The notes: generated by a model from the letters alone, not told the origin. A DNA stretch of 9,164 nt from Rhodovulum sulfidophilum (GCA_003241785.1 QFPW01000048.1:1-9164), one strand, 5' to 3'; positions 1 to 7,402 are shown, counted from the first letter of the stretch. Translations and numbers: made by a program.

Positions 1-64
1 GCTTGTTCGGAAGGAGCGGCGCGATGATCCCCCATTCCTCGTCCGTCAGTTCGTGGCGTCGCAT
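1..64 (-). CDS. IS5-family transposase, N-terminal fragment cut by window edge
   Basis: Read on the minus strand from an ATG at 64, the frame gives MRRHELTDEEWGIIAPLLPN and continues off the left edge. The LTDEEW..IAPLLP pattern is the usual N-terminus of IS5-family DDE transposases. Only 21 codons are visible, so the catalytic residues cannot be checked. A GGAGGG ribosome binding site lies 4 bases before the ATG. An ATG at 68 is in another frame and has no room for a ribosome binding site. The protein differs from the neighbouring transposase at 217 (which begins MAGEFWLSDKAWAAIAPLLP), so this is a second, distinct element in the opposite orientation. The element's own outer end must lie between 93 and 138, but I could not place its terminal repeat. 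Confidence 0.75.
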   Translation of the reverse strand, partial: MRRHELTDEEWGIIAPLLPNK

Positions 65-92
65 TCATCCCTCCGTTTTCCGAGGGATGAAT
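63..92 (-). promoter_or_regulatory. Hairpin covering the ribosome binding site and start of the left transposase
   Basis: ATTCATCCCTC (63-73) and GAGGGATGAAT (82-92) are perfect 11-base inverted repeats separated by 8 bases. In the minus-strand transcript the stem pairs the GGAGGG ribosome binding site and the first two bases of the AUG with an upstream copy. Known precedent: several IS elements use such a fold to block translation of transposase from read-through transcripts that start outside the element. That role here is inferred. Confidence 0.6.
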
Positions 93-138
93 CACAACGC
101 GCGAGAACAGGGAATCCCATTTATGGGGCCGCTCCCTA

Positions 139-155
139 GGGTCAAAACCTGATCA
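139..155 (+). repeat. Left terminal inverted repeat of the IS
   Basis: GGGTCAAAACCTGATCA pairs with the complement of 969-985 at 12 of 17 positions, including the outermost five bases and the innermost ATCA. Confidence 0.75.
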
Positions 156-202
156 TCATATTGATTTGATGAAGCCTCTCTGATTCTGTCCTGCCGAGCG
201 GC

Positions 203-212
203 GGAGGAGGTG
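203..212 (+). promoter_or_regulatory. Strong ribosome binding site of the IS transposase
   Basis: GGAGGAGGTGA-type Shine-Dalgarno sequence ends a few bases before the ATG at 217. It supports that codon as the transposase start. Confidence 0.7.
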
Positions 213-216
213 AGCG

Positions 217-606
217 ATGGCGGGGGAGTTCTGGCTTTCGGACAAGGCATGGGCTGCGATCGCACCACTCTTGCCGAGCAACCAGGCCGGGGCCCGACGG
301 GTCGATGACCGGCGGGTGATATCCGGCATCGTTCACGTGCTGAAATCCGGGTGCCGCTGGAAGGATTGCCCGGCGATCTGCGGGCCGCCGACGACGATCT
401 ACAACCGGTTCAATCGTTGGAGCTGGAAGGGGCTCTGGGGCCGTATCTTCGCCGAACTGTTCGCCCGGGCGGAGATCCCGAAGGATCTCAGCCTCGATTC
501 CACCGCCGTTCGGGCGCATCGTTCGGCGCATGGCGGCAAAGGGGGGCGAAAGCTCAGGCCATCGGGCGCTCGCGTGGCGGACCAACGACGAAAATCCATG
601 CCCTGA
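217..606 (+). CDS. IS5-family transposase, upstream frame (OrfA)
   Basis: This 129-residue frame holds the N-terminal DNA-binding part of the transposase and the first catalytic aspartate. Visible landmarks are WLSDKAWAAIAPLLP near the start, GCRWKDCP (45-52), TTIYNRFNRW (59-68) and LDSTAVRAH, in which D94 is the first D of the DDE triad. From codon 108 (AAA GGG GGG, 538-546) the family similarity moves to the -1 frame. The remaining residues up to the stop at 606 look like out-of-frame tail. If no frameshift occurs, this short product alone would be made; in related elements it may act as a repressor of transposition. Confidence 0.8.
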   Translation: MAGEFWLSDKAWAAIAPLLPSNQAGARRVDDRRVISGIVHVLKSGCRWKDCPAICGPPTTIYNRFNRWSWKGLWGRIFAELFARAEIPKDLSLDSTAVRAHRSAHGGKGGRKLRPSGARVADQRRKSMP

Positions 607-971
607 GCGACGAGCACGGCCGCGTCGCCGCCTTCTCGCTCTCACCCGGCAATGTCGCCGACATTTCGGCCGCGCCGGAACTGCTTGCCTCCAGGCCCGC
701 CCCGCGCCGGCTGATCGCCGACAAGGGCTATGACGCGATGAGCCTGCGCCGCTCCCTCGCCGAGCGGCGTACCGAGGCCGTCATCCCGTCCTCTCGCTCG
801 CGAAAACGTCCGATCCCCCACGATCCGGTCGCCTACCGCGAGCGCAATCGTATCGAGCGCGCCTTTTGCGCCCTCAAGGATTGGCGTCGCGTCGCCACAC
901 GCTACGACAAGCTCGCCCGAAACTTCGAGGCAGCCGTTGCCATCGCAGCGACCATCCTCTGGTGGACTTGA
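217..971 (+). CDS. IS5-family transposase, full-length product through a -1 frameshift (OrfAB)
   Basis: Joining the first frame to the -1 frame within the run AAAGGGGGG (538-546) gives a 251-residue DDE transposase, the usual length for IS427-group elements. The join turns ...RSAHGGKGG into AKAQAIGRSRGGPTTKIHA, which is the continuous family consensus. Catalytic residues in the joined numbering are D94 (LDST), D169 (IADKGYD) and E214. The signature Y207-x2-R210-x3-E214-x6-K221 is intact, followed by a conserved RYDKLARNF motif. With all catalytic parts and both IS ends present, the element looks functional. The alternative is a one-base deletion in a dead gene, but a slip-prone run exactly at the change of frame, as in many IS427 relatives, argues for programmed frameshifting. 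Confidence 0.8.
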
Positions 972-985
972 TTGAGTCTCGACCC
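969..985 (-). repeat. Right terminal inverted repeat of the IS
   Basis: On the minus strand this reads GGGTCGAGACTCAATCA, matching the left repeat at 12 of 17 positions. The transposase stop codon (969-971) lies inside it, a common economy in compact insertion sequences. Confidence 0.75.
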
Positions 986-1017
986 TAGGTTCGCGGCCGC
1001 GCCAGCGCCGAAGACAC

Positions 1018-1045
1018 CCGCCGCCCGTGTCTCCCCGGGCGGCGG
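1018..1045 (-). terminator. GC-rich hairpin terminator after the autotransporter gene
   Basis: CCGCCGCCCG (1018-1027) and CGGGCGGCGG (1036-1045) form a perfect 10-bp stem with an 8-base loop, 7 bases past the stop codon at 1053-1055. The minus-strand sequence after the stem is GTGTCTTC, a poor U-tract, so termination may be inefficient or Rho-assisted. The stem would also form on a plus-strand transcript leaving the IS, protecting the autotransporter from antisense read-through. Confidence 0.6.
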
Positions 1046-1052
1046 CTCCGGC

Positions 1053-4000
1053 TCAGAAGCGATACTCGAACCGAAGCTCGGCGCCGTTGCTCTGGTAGTC
1101 GGAGCCGAAGGCGGCGTCGTAGCGGGCGGCGAGGGTGATATTGCCGGTGGTGACGAGATCGGCGCCGAGGCCGAGGGTCCAGAAGCGGTCCGGGACCGGC
1201 GTCTCTGCGGCGAACTCGCTTCCGCCGGAGATCAGGCTCGCGGTCGGCGACCAGCTGTCGTTCGAGAGGAACGCATAGCCGAGATCGCCGCTGAGCCGCA
1301 GCGTCCCGCCCTGACCGAGCGCGACTTCCGTCCCCGCGGCCAGCGTCGGCGTCGCATAGGCGACCGTGTCGCTGGCGCCGTCGATGGCGAGGTTGAACGG
1401 GCTCGGGCCCTGCTCGGAGAAACCGTCGGTCTCGACATGGACGAGGCCGAAGTCGAGGCGCGGCTCCAGATAGCCCGGGCCCATCTCGCGGTGCCACGCG
1501 GCGCGGGCGTGCAGGCCGGTGTTCCAGCCGTTGGTGGAGCCCGTCGCCCGGTCGTCGAGCCCGCCGAAGGCGATCCGGCGCGCCGTGTCGAACCAGCCGT
1601 GGCCGAGATCGGCCGCCGCGCCGAGCCGCCAGTCGCCGACCATCCATTTGCCGTAGACGCCCGCGAGCGCCGCCTTGCCGTCGACCGTGCCGGCGGCGCC
1701 ATCGGCCTCGGCGGAAGTGTCCTCGTAGCCGAGCGCGCCCCCGATCACCCCGCCGGAAGCGAGCCCGATCTCGCCCCCGAACTGCACGCCGTTCGCCCGC
1801 GTCGAATAACCGAGCGCGCCGCCCGAGGCGTCCTGGTCGCTCCAGGCGCCGACCCACTTGCCCCAGCCACAGGGCTGGCCGCCATTCGCCCCGATGCCGC
1901 CGCAGCTGTCGAAGATCGTGTCGGCGAAGCCGAGGCTGGTTTGGTAGCGCGAGGCGCCGATAAGCCCGAGCGCCTGGCCCGAGACCTGATCGAGCGTCGA
2001 TTCGACCTCCGTCGCGCCGATCGAGGCGAGCGCGGTGAAGCCCGTGTCGAAGCGAGCGCCGCTGTCCCAGAGCGCTTGCAACGCGCCAGCCGCCGCTTCG
2101 CGATTGCGCCCGAGCCCGGCCGCGGCGCCGGAGAACTCGGCGGCCGGCGTGGCGCTGATCACGCCGCCCTTCTCGGAGAGGTCGTAGCGGAAGAGCGGCG
2201 CGGCGGCGGCGCGCAGCGTGTCGCCGGTGGTGAGGGTGCCCGAGACCCTGGTGAGCTCGACCGAGCCGTGGCGCATCGCGACGGGCCGGATCTCGATCTC
2301 GTCGGCGATCTTCGCATCGCCGGTGACAATGAGCCGGTCGGCTTTCCCTTTCGAGAAATCGGCGTCGAACACGAGCCGCCCGGCCCCCGCGTAATCGCCC
2401 TCGATCGTGAGATCCGAGGTCTTGCCCGCCTTGCCGATCGCGATCGTGCCCGAGTTGGTGACGGGGCAGTCGCCGACCGTCACCTTGTCCCCGCCGCCGT
2501 AGGTGCCGGAATTGGTGAAGCAGCCCGAACCGCCGCCGTTCACGAGCAGCACGTCTCCGTTCATCACGCCGGTGTTCGTGACCTCGGTGAAGCCGCCTGT
2601 CGAATAGACCGCGACCGAATTGCGGGTGGTGCCATAGGTCTGGATCGTGCCCGCGTTGGTCACGGTGTTGAAATTCGTGCCCTCCGTGGTTCCGCCATTC
2701 GCGACATAGATCGCCGCGCCATCGCCGTTGAACGGCGTCTCTAGGCTCGCCTGCCCCACGGTGATCGAGCCCTTGGAGCCGATCGCGACGCTGATCGCGT
2801 GGCCGGTGCCGGAGCCGCCATTGTCCGCGCCGCCCGTCGATTGCGCGAAGACGCCCGCCGAGGCGAAGCCGGTGGTGGTGATCGCGCCATCGACTGTCAC
2901 ATTGACGAGGCCGCCGATCCCGGTGCCCCCCGCCGAGCCGATGAAGGCGCCGTTCTGGTTCACGACCCAGCCGCCGCCGCCGCCGACCGACTGGGCGATG
3001 ACGCCGGGCGCGTTGTCGCCCGAGGTGGCGATCGCGGCGCCCTGGCCGAGCGTCAGCTCCATGTCGCCGCCGTTGCCGGTGTAGCTGGTGCCGGAGGGGG
3101 TGTTCCGGCCGAAAGCGGTCTTCTCCATCGTCCAGCCGGTATCGCCCGCGATGCCGCCCGAGCCACCGACCGACTGGGCGAAGACGCCGACCGCGCCCTT
3201 GCCGGAGGTGGTGATGTCATCGCCCACGGCGACGTGGATGCCCTGGTTGTCGTCCTTGTTCTCGCTGAGCCCCGGCTTCACAGTGCCCGCCTTGTCCCCC
3301 GTGCCGAGGAAGTCGCCCGCGCCGGTGCCGTTCGGCTTGCCGCCGAGCGCGAGCCCGCCGCCGCCCGCGACGGACTGGGCGAGGATGCCATAGGCGTCGT
3401 CGCCGCGCGTGGTGATCGCGCCGCCCGTCGTGGTGGTAACGAAGACCGCGCCGGAGTTGCTGTTGGTCGCCGAGGTGGAGCCCGCGCCGCCGAGCTTGAT
3501 GTTCGCCGCGAAATCCTTCTGCGAGGAGGCGTTGGCCGAGCCGCCCGCGCTGTCGAGGTCGGTCGCGAGCGTCTTCACGATGCCGCCGCCGCCCGCGATC
3601 GACTGGGCGATGATGCCGATCGAATCGTGGCCGCGGGTCTCGATCGCGCCGGAACTGTCGACCTCCGCCGTCTCGCCGATGCCGTTCGCCCCGCCGGTGC
3701 CGCCGACCGCGACGTCGAGCGCGATGCTCTCGCCCGAGTCCGCGCCGAACCCTTCCGCCGCGGCGAGGCTCGGCTTCGAGCTCGTCGCCGTCGAGGAGCC
3801 GCCGATGCCGCCACCGCCACCAACCGACTGCGCGATGATGCCCGAGGCGATCGCGCCCATCGTGTAGATGTCGCCGGAGTTCTGGACGATGGGCCGCCCG
3901 CCGTTGTTCGCATTGGGCTTGGAGCTGTTGCCCGAGCCACCGACCGCGACCGAGCCCGAGATGTCGTTGCTGGTCGCGGTCGAGGCCGCGCCCCCCGCCC

Positions 4001-7000
4001 CGCCACCGCCGCCGATCGCCTGGACGACGATGGCGTCCGAATGCGCGCCCATGGTCGCGACGGTGCCGGAATTCGTCACGGTGAAGTAGCCCGCCGAGCC
4101 GCCGGAGCCGCCCTTGCCCCCGACCGAGACGCCGATCGAGATGCTCGGCGACTTGTTGTCGTCCTCGGTCTCGCCGCCCGACCCGGAGGTGTCGTCGAGA
4201 TCGTCGCCGAGGTCGTCGCCGTCGCCGGGCGCGCTCTCGAAGCCGAGAAGACTGTTCGCGGTCGAAAGCAGCGTGCCCATGTCCTTGTACTTGGCCGCCG
4301 CGCCCGAGCCGTTGTCGGTGAAATCCTTCACCACGTCGCCGACCGTGTCGGAGACGCTCTTCTCCGAGCCGTTGGAGCCGTCGTCGTTGGAATTGTCCTT
4401 GCCCATCGTCGTGCCGGCCTTGCCGCCCGCGCCGCCGCCGCCGCCGATCGACTGGGCGAGGATGGCGGTCGCATCCGCCCCGAAGGTGAGGATGGAGCCG
4501 GAATTGGTCACGCTCGAATTCGAGCCCTTGTAGAAGGTGTCGCCGCCGTTCCCGCCCGTGCCCCCGACCGCGACCTGCGTGTTGATCGAGCCGCTCGACG
4601 AGGCCGCGGCGCCCCCCGCCCGGCCGCCGCCGCCGCCGATCGTCTGCGCGACGATCCCGTGCGCGCCGTCCCCGAGTGTGACGATCGCGCCCGTGTTTGT
4701 GCCCTCGACGTCGAACCCTTCGCCGCCGCCCGCGCCCGAGCCGCCGATCGCGAGGCCGAGCCCGAGCGACACGTCCCCGCCGCTCGCGTCGGCCTTCGCA
4801 TCGCCCGCGCCGCCGGATCCGCCGCCGCCGCCGATCGACTGGAGGAGCATCCCGTCGCCCGACTCGCCCGTGGTGAGGATGAGCCCGCCGTTGGCCGCGT
4901 CGATGGCGCCGCCGTTGCCGCCGCCGCCGCCCGAGCCGCCCTGCGCGATCGAGACCGAGAGGTTGAACTTGCTGCCGGAGGCCGAGGAGGAAGCGTCGGC
5001 GTCGCCGCCCGCGCCGCCGCCGCCGCCGATCGCCTGGCCCACGATCCCGGCCGAGCCGTTGCCGGTGGTGGCGATGAGGCCGGAGCTCCGGAGATTCACG
5101 CTGTCGCTCGCCCCCCCGTTGCCGCCCTTGCCCCCGGCCGCCATCGAGAGCGAGAGGCTCAGGTATGCCCCGGACTGCTTGTTCGCGTTCACGACGCTCT
5201 TCGCGGTCGAGGCGCCGCCCGCGCCGCCGCCGCCGCCGATCGACTGGCCGAGGATGCCGAAACTGTCCGCGCCGGTGGTGAGCACGCGGCCCGCGTTGTT
5301 CTCGGCATTCGCGGCGTTGACCGTGCCCCCCGCGCCCCCCGCGCCGCCGTCGCCGCCGACGCTCATCGAAGCGCCGTAGATCTGGGATTTCGTCTTGCCA
5401 TAGGCCGAGCCGCCGGACCCGCCGCCCCCGCCGATCGACTGCATCAAGATACCCGCCGAGTGATCGCCCGCCGTGTCGATCTGGCCGCTTCCGAGATTGG
5501 CCGCGGTGGCGTCGCTCGCCGCGCCCCCGCCGCCGCCGGTGCCGCCGACCACCATGTTGACGATGATGCCCGTGCCGGTCGCATCGCCCCCGGCGCCGCC
5601 GCCCCCGCCCACTGACTGCGCGGCGAGCCCGTAGGAGCCGGAGCCGAAGGTCTTGACCTGCGAATCCGTCAGCGCGACGCTCACCTTGTCGCCGTCCGAG
5701 CCGTCGCCCCCCGCGCCGCCGACCGCGAACCAGCCCGTGGAGGACGGTCCGACCCCGCCCGAGCCGCCGATCGACTGCGCGAGCACCCCGGGCGCGGTGT
5801 CGCTGTCGCCAAGTTGCTGGCCGGTCTCGATGGTCGCGCCGGTGCCCGTCACCGTCACCGTGCTCGAGGTGCCGCCGTTGTTGCCATCGCCGCCCGTCGG
5901 GTTGAAGGACCAGTCGGTCGCCCGCCCGCCGTCGCCGCCCACGTTGCCGAGCGACTGGGCGAGCACGCCGGGCGAGGCGCTGCCGCCCGCCGTCTTCACC
6001 GTGCCATCGACCTCGACCGTGACCGCGCCCGCATTCCCGCCCTGTCCGCCGTTTCCGCCGATCTCGCCGCCGCCGCCCTTGCCGCCCGCGCCGCCGACCG
6101 ACTGGACCCAGAGCCCGGCCTCGCTGGTGCCGAGGCCGACGCCCGAACCGCCGGAACTGAGCGTGACGCTGACCGCCTGACCGTTCCCGCCTGTGCCTCC
6201 GTCGCCGCCCTGGCCGGAGAAGAGCGAATCGCCGTCGCCGCCCTTGCCGCCATCGCCGCCCGCCGACTGGACATGCACGCCCGACGTCTCGCCCTGGTAA
6301 TTGCCGGTGATCGTGACAGTGACCGCGCCGCCGTCGCCGCCCCGCGCGGCATCGCCCCCGAACTTGTTCAAAACCGTCGTGCCGCTCGCCCCGCGGCCGC
6401 CGGTGCCGCCCTGCGACCAGATGTCGGCGGCGCGCCACTGCGTCGCGGTGAACTGGCCTCCGACCGTCGCGCCGACCGCGCCGCCGTCGCCGCCCGCGCC
6501 CGGCGTGCCAATCGCCCCGCCGTTCTCGACGCCGAGCGCGCTCGACCCGCCCTGTCCTCCCACCGAGACGACCGTGAGCGCGCTCGCGACCCCGGTCGAG
6601 GTGCCGGAGATGACCGTGCCGTCCTCGCCCGAGGCGGGCGAATCGATCGCGAAGTTGATCGCGCCGCCGCCCCCGCCCTGGCCGCCATCGCCGCCCTGGC
6701 CATTGTTGTCATTGCCATTGTCATTGCTGTTTCCGCCCGCCCCGGCGCTGCCCTGGAGCGACAGGCCGACCGGCGAGAGAGTGTCCTGGCCGCTCTTGTA
6801 GTCATAGGGCGTGTCGAGCGTCATCTCGACGGCCGCGGGCGCGTTGCCCGGCCCGCCGGAGCCCCCGTTCCCGCTCGCCGGGGTGGCGGCCGCGCCGGTC
6901 TCCGAGACCACGCAGGCCGAGCCCTGCATCACGCAGGGCGTGCCGCTGTCTGCGAAGACGGGCAAGCCGATGCCGACGAGCGAGGTCGTCGCGAGCAGGA

Positions 7001-7046
7001 AAGTCCGGGGAAGCGGGTGGCGGAGCCTTTGGGGCGAGATCGGCAT
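1053..7046 (-). CDS. Giant Gly-rich autotransporter (type Va secretion) with AQSIGGGGG repeats
   Basis: A 1,997-residue surface protein that exports its own N-terminal passenger through a C-terminal outer-membrane barrel. Residues 1-32 are a signal peptide: basic start, hydrophobic TFLLATTSLVGIGLPVFA, cleavage after VFA. Residues about 48-400 are full of GGxGGxGG runs. About 18 copies of a (G/A)hhAQSIGGGGGxGG motif follow to residue about 1405, each in a unit of roughly 65 residues with hydrophobic-beta and VGGxGGxGG blocks. Residues about 880-966 are an acidic insert. A beta-helical stem (about 1500-1590, LTIEGDYAGAGRLVFDADFS) and a linker (VSGQALGLIGASRYQTS) precede the barrel (1727-1997), which starts GWGKWVGAW and ends RFEYRF with the terminal Phe typical of BAM substrates. 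All six cysteines I found occur in three close pairs. The ATG at 7046 is preceded by GGGGA at a 7-base spacing. No protease triad is evident; an adhesin or biofilm role is inferred. It is probably co-transcribed with the HTH gene 47 bp upstream. Confidence 0.9.
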   Translation of the reverse strand: MPISPQRLRHPLPRTFLLATTSLVGIGLPVFADSGTPCVMQGSACVVSETGAAATPASGNGGSGGPGNAPAAVEMTLDTPYDYKSGQDTLSPVGLSLQGSAGAGGNSNDNGNDNNGQGGDGGQGGGGGAINFAIDSPASGEDGTVISGTSTGVASALTVVSVGGQGGSSALGVENGGAIGTPGAGGDGGAVGATVGGQFTATQWRAADIWSQGGTGGRGASGTTVLNKFGGDAARGGDGGAVTVTITGNYQGETSGVHVQSAGGDGGKGGDGDSLFSGQGGDGGTGGNGQAVSVTLSSGGSGVGLGTSEAGLWVQSVGGAGGKGGGGEIGGNGGQGGNAGAVTVEVDGTVKTAGGSASPGVLAQSLGNVGGDGGRATDWSFNPTGGDGNNGGTSSTVTVTGTGATIETGQQLGDSDTAPGVLAQSIGGSGGVGPSSTGWFAVGGAGGDGSDGDKVSVALTDSQVKTFGSGSYGLAAQSVGGGGGAGGDATGTGIIVNMVVGGTGGGGGAASDATAANLGSGQIDTAGDHSAGILMQSIGGGGGSGGSAYGKTKSQIYGASMSVGGDGGAGGAGGTVNAANAENNAGRVLTTGADSFGILGQSIGGGGGAGGASTAKSVVNANKQSGAYLSLSLSMAAGGKGGNGGASDSVNLRSSGLIATTGNGSAGIVGQAIGGGGGAGGDADASSSASGSKFNLSVSIAQGGSGGGGGNGGAIDAANGGLILTTGESGDGMLLQSIGGGGGSGGAGDAKADASGGDVSLGLGLAIGGSGAGGGEGFDVEGTNTGAIVTLGDGAHGIVAQTIGGGGGRAGGAAASSSGSINTQVAVGGTGGNGGDTFYKGSNSSVTNSGSILTFGADATAILAQSIGGGGGAGGKAGTTMGKDNSNDDGSNGSEKSVSDTVGDVVKDFTDNGSGAAAKYKDMGTLLSTANSLLGFESAPGDGDDLGDDLDDTSGSGGETEDDNKSPSISIGVSVGGKGGSGGSAGYFTVTNSGTVATMGAHSDAIVVQAIGGGGGAGGAASTATSNDISGSVAVGGSGNSSKPNANNGGRPIVQNSGDIYTMGAIASGIIAQSVGGGGGIGGSSTATSSKPSLAAAEGFGADSGESIALDVAVGGTGGANGIGETAEVDSSGAIETRGHDSIGIIAQSIAGGGGIVKTLATDLDSAGGSANASSQKDFAANIKLGGAGSTSATNSNSGAVFVTTTTGGAITTRGDDAYGILAQSVAGGGGLALGGKPNGTGAGDFLGTGDKAGTVKPGLSENKDDNQGIHVAVGDDITTSGKGAVGVFAQSVGGSGGIAGDTGWTMEKTAFGRNTPSGTSYTGNGGDMELTLGQGAAIATSGDNAPGVIAQSVGGGGGWVVNQNGAFIGSAGGTGIGGLVNVTVDGAITTTGFASAGVFAQSTGGADNGGSGTGHAISVAIGSKGSITVGQASLETPFNGDGAAIYVANGGTTEGTNFNTVTNAGTIQTYGTTRNSVAVYSTGGFTEVTNTGVMNGDVLLVNGGGSGCFTNSGTYGGGDKVTVGDCPVTNSGTIAIGKAGKTSDLTIEGDYAGAGRLVFDADFSKGKADRLIVTGDAKIADEIEIRPVAMRHGSVELTRVSGTLTTGDTLRAAAAPLFRYDLSEKGGVISATPAAEFSGAAAGLGRNREAAAGALQALWDSGARFDTGFTALASIGATEVESTLDQVSGQALGLIGASRYQTSLGFADTIFDSCGGIGANGGQPCGWGKWVGAWSDQDASGGALGYSTRANGVQFGGEIGLASGGVIGGALGYEDTSAEADGAAGTVDGKAALAGVYGKWMVGDWRLGAAADLGHGWFDTARRIAFGGLDDRATGSTNGWNTGLHARAAWHREMGPGYLEPRLDFGLVHVETDGFSEQGPSPFNLAIDGASDTVAYATPTLAAGTEVALGQGGTLRLSGDLGYAFLSNDSWSPTASLISGGSEFAAETPVPDRFWTLGLGADLVTTGNITLAARYDAAFGSDYQSNGAELRFEYRF
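2840..6420 (-). repeat. Degenerate tandem repeats inside the autotransporter passenger
   Basis: The codons for the AQSIGG motif recur at about 6266, 6101, 5953, 5773, 5614, 5438, 5243, 5033, 4838, 4643, 4451, 4019, 3828, 3602, 3374, 3173, 2989 and 2840, with a weaker copy near 6411. Spacing is about 145-230 bp, most often about 195 bp (65 residues). The single exception is 432 bp between 4451 and 4019, where the acidic insert lies. On the plus strand the motif appears as runs of GCCGCC followed by GATCGACTGGGCGA or close variants. Short near-identical blocks make this stretch prone to unequal recombination and to assembly errors. Confidence 0.85.
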
Positions 7047-7093
7047 GAGGGGGTCCCCGTTCTGGAGAATGTTCGTGAAGTCAGGTGGCTAAA

Positions 7094-7387
7094 TCAGGCC
7101 GAAGGCCCGTCTTCCCCGTCGAGCAGGCGCCGCGCGATCCGACGCAGGAGGATTAGATCCGGGTGATCGGGATCGGCCAGCGCCTCGAAGATCGCCGTCT
7201 CGCCGATGCCCGTGCGGGCCGAGATCGCGCTTATGCCGAGCGCGCGGGCGACATCGGCGAAGGCCTCGCCGATCGCCTCGCCTTCTCCGGCCTCCAGCGC
7301 GTCGCCGAGCGCGAGGCGGCGCGAGGTCTGGTCCCGGACAAGCCTTGCCCGGGCGAGAGGCGCAGAGAGATGGTGCGGTTCGGACAC
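7094..7387 (-). CDS. Small HTH protein resembling HI1420-type addiction-module antidote, no toxin partner
   Basis: A 97-residue protein that starts at GTG 7387, with AGGGA 9 bases upstream. No ATG occurs earlier in the conserved part. Residues about 28-92 follow the pattern of HI1420-like antidotes (a helix LGDALEAGEGEAIGEAFADV, then the HTH ARALGISAISARTGIGETAI and FEALADPDHPDLILLRRIAR), where the family usually reads 'DIARA.GM..IA..TGLSRE.LYKAL...GNP....LLKVL.ALG'. Total length is also typical. These antidotes normally sit directly after a RelE/HigB-like toxin, but none is encoded beside it. The downstream gene, 47 bp away on the same strand, is the autotransporter. I infer an orphan antidote reused as a transcriptional regulator, perhaps of its own operon. 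The assignment rests on pattern recognition; another XRE-like family is possible. Confidence 0.65.
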   Translation of the reverse strand: MSEPHHLSAPLARARLVRDQTSRRLALGDALEAGEGEAIGEAFADVARALGISAISARTGIGETAIFEALADPDHPDLILLRRIARRLLDGEDGPSA

Positions 7388-7402
7388 GGGGCGCGATCCC
7401 TG

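Larger units (their letters stand above)
139..985 (+). mobile_element. Complete IS5-family (IS427-like) insertion sequence, 847 bp
   Basis: The element is bounded by 17-bp imperfect inverted repeats starting GGGTC (139) and ending GACCC (985), matching at 12 of 17 positions. TA flanks it on both sides (137-138 and 986-987). Because the ends are G and C, the duplication can equally be read as CTAG. It encodes one transposase in two overlapping frames with a complete DDE set. Length, TA target, split frame and the Y(2)R(3)E(6)K signature all fit the IS427 group. It inserted into a CCTAGG site just past the terminator of the autotransporter gene, so it disrupts no recognisable gene. Confidence 0.85.

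Noticed and set aside
116..127. Small palindrome CCCAT-TT-ATGGG
   Set aside because: Too short, with a 2-base loop. It may be part of the left IS end, but I could not link it to a terminal repeat.
972..2744. Long plus-strand open frame of 590 residues
   Set aside because: It is the antisense of the autotransporter barrel and stem. Its Arg/Ala/Glu-rich composition shows no domain, and the opposite strand gives a textbook beta-barrel ending in Phe.
4537..5379. Plus-strand Pro-rich frame (PPAPPPPPIDW repeats)
   Set aside because: The repeats mirror the AQSIGGGGG codons on the other strand. No signal peptide or ribosome binding site, so not a separate proline-rich protein.
2799..5615. Plus-strand open frame of 938 residues
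   Set aside because: Open only because GC-rich Gly codons (GGC/GGN) on the minus strand avoid stops in reverse. The product is low-complexity Ala/Arg/Asp text with no motif.
2840..6420. Possible CRISPR array or tandem DNA satellite
   Set aside because: Repeat units are degenerate, vary in length and are explained by the protein's repeated motif; there are no constant repeats with unique spacers.
3217..6438. Minus-strand 1,073-residue Arg-rich frame
   Set aside because: A shifted frame within the autotransporter. It has no start context and consists of Arg/Gly runs caused by repeats.
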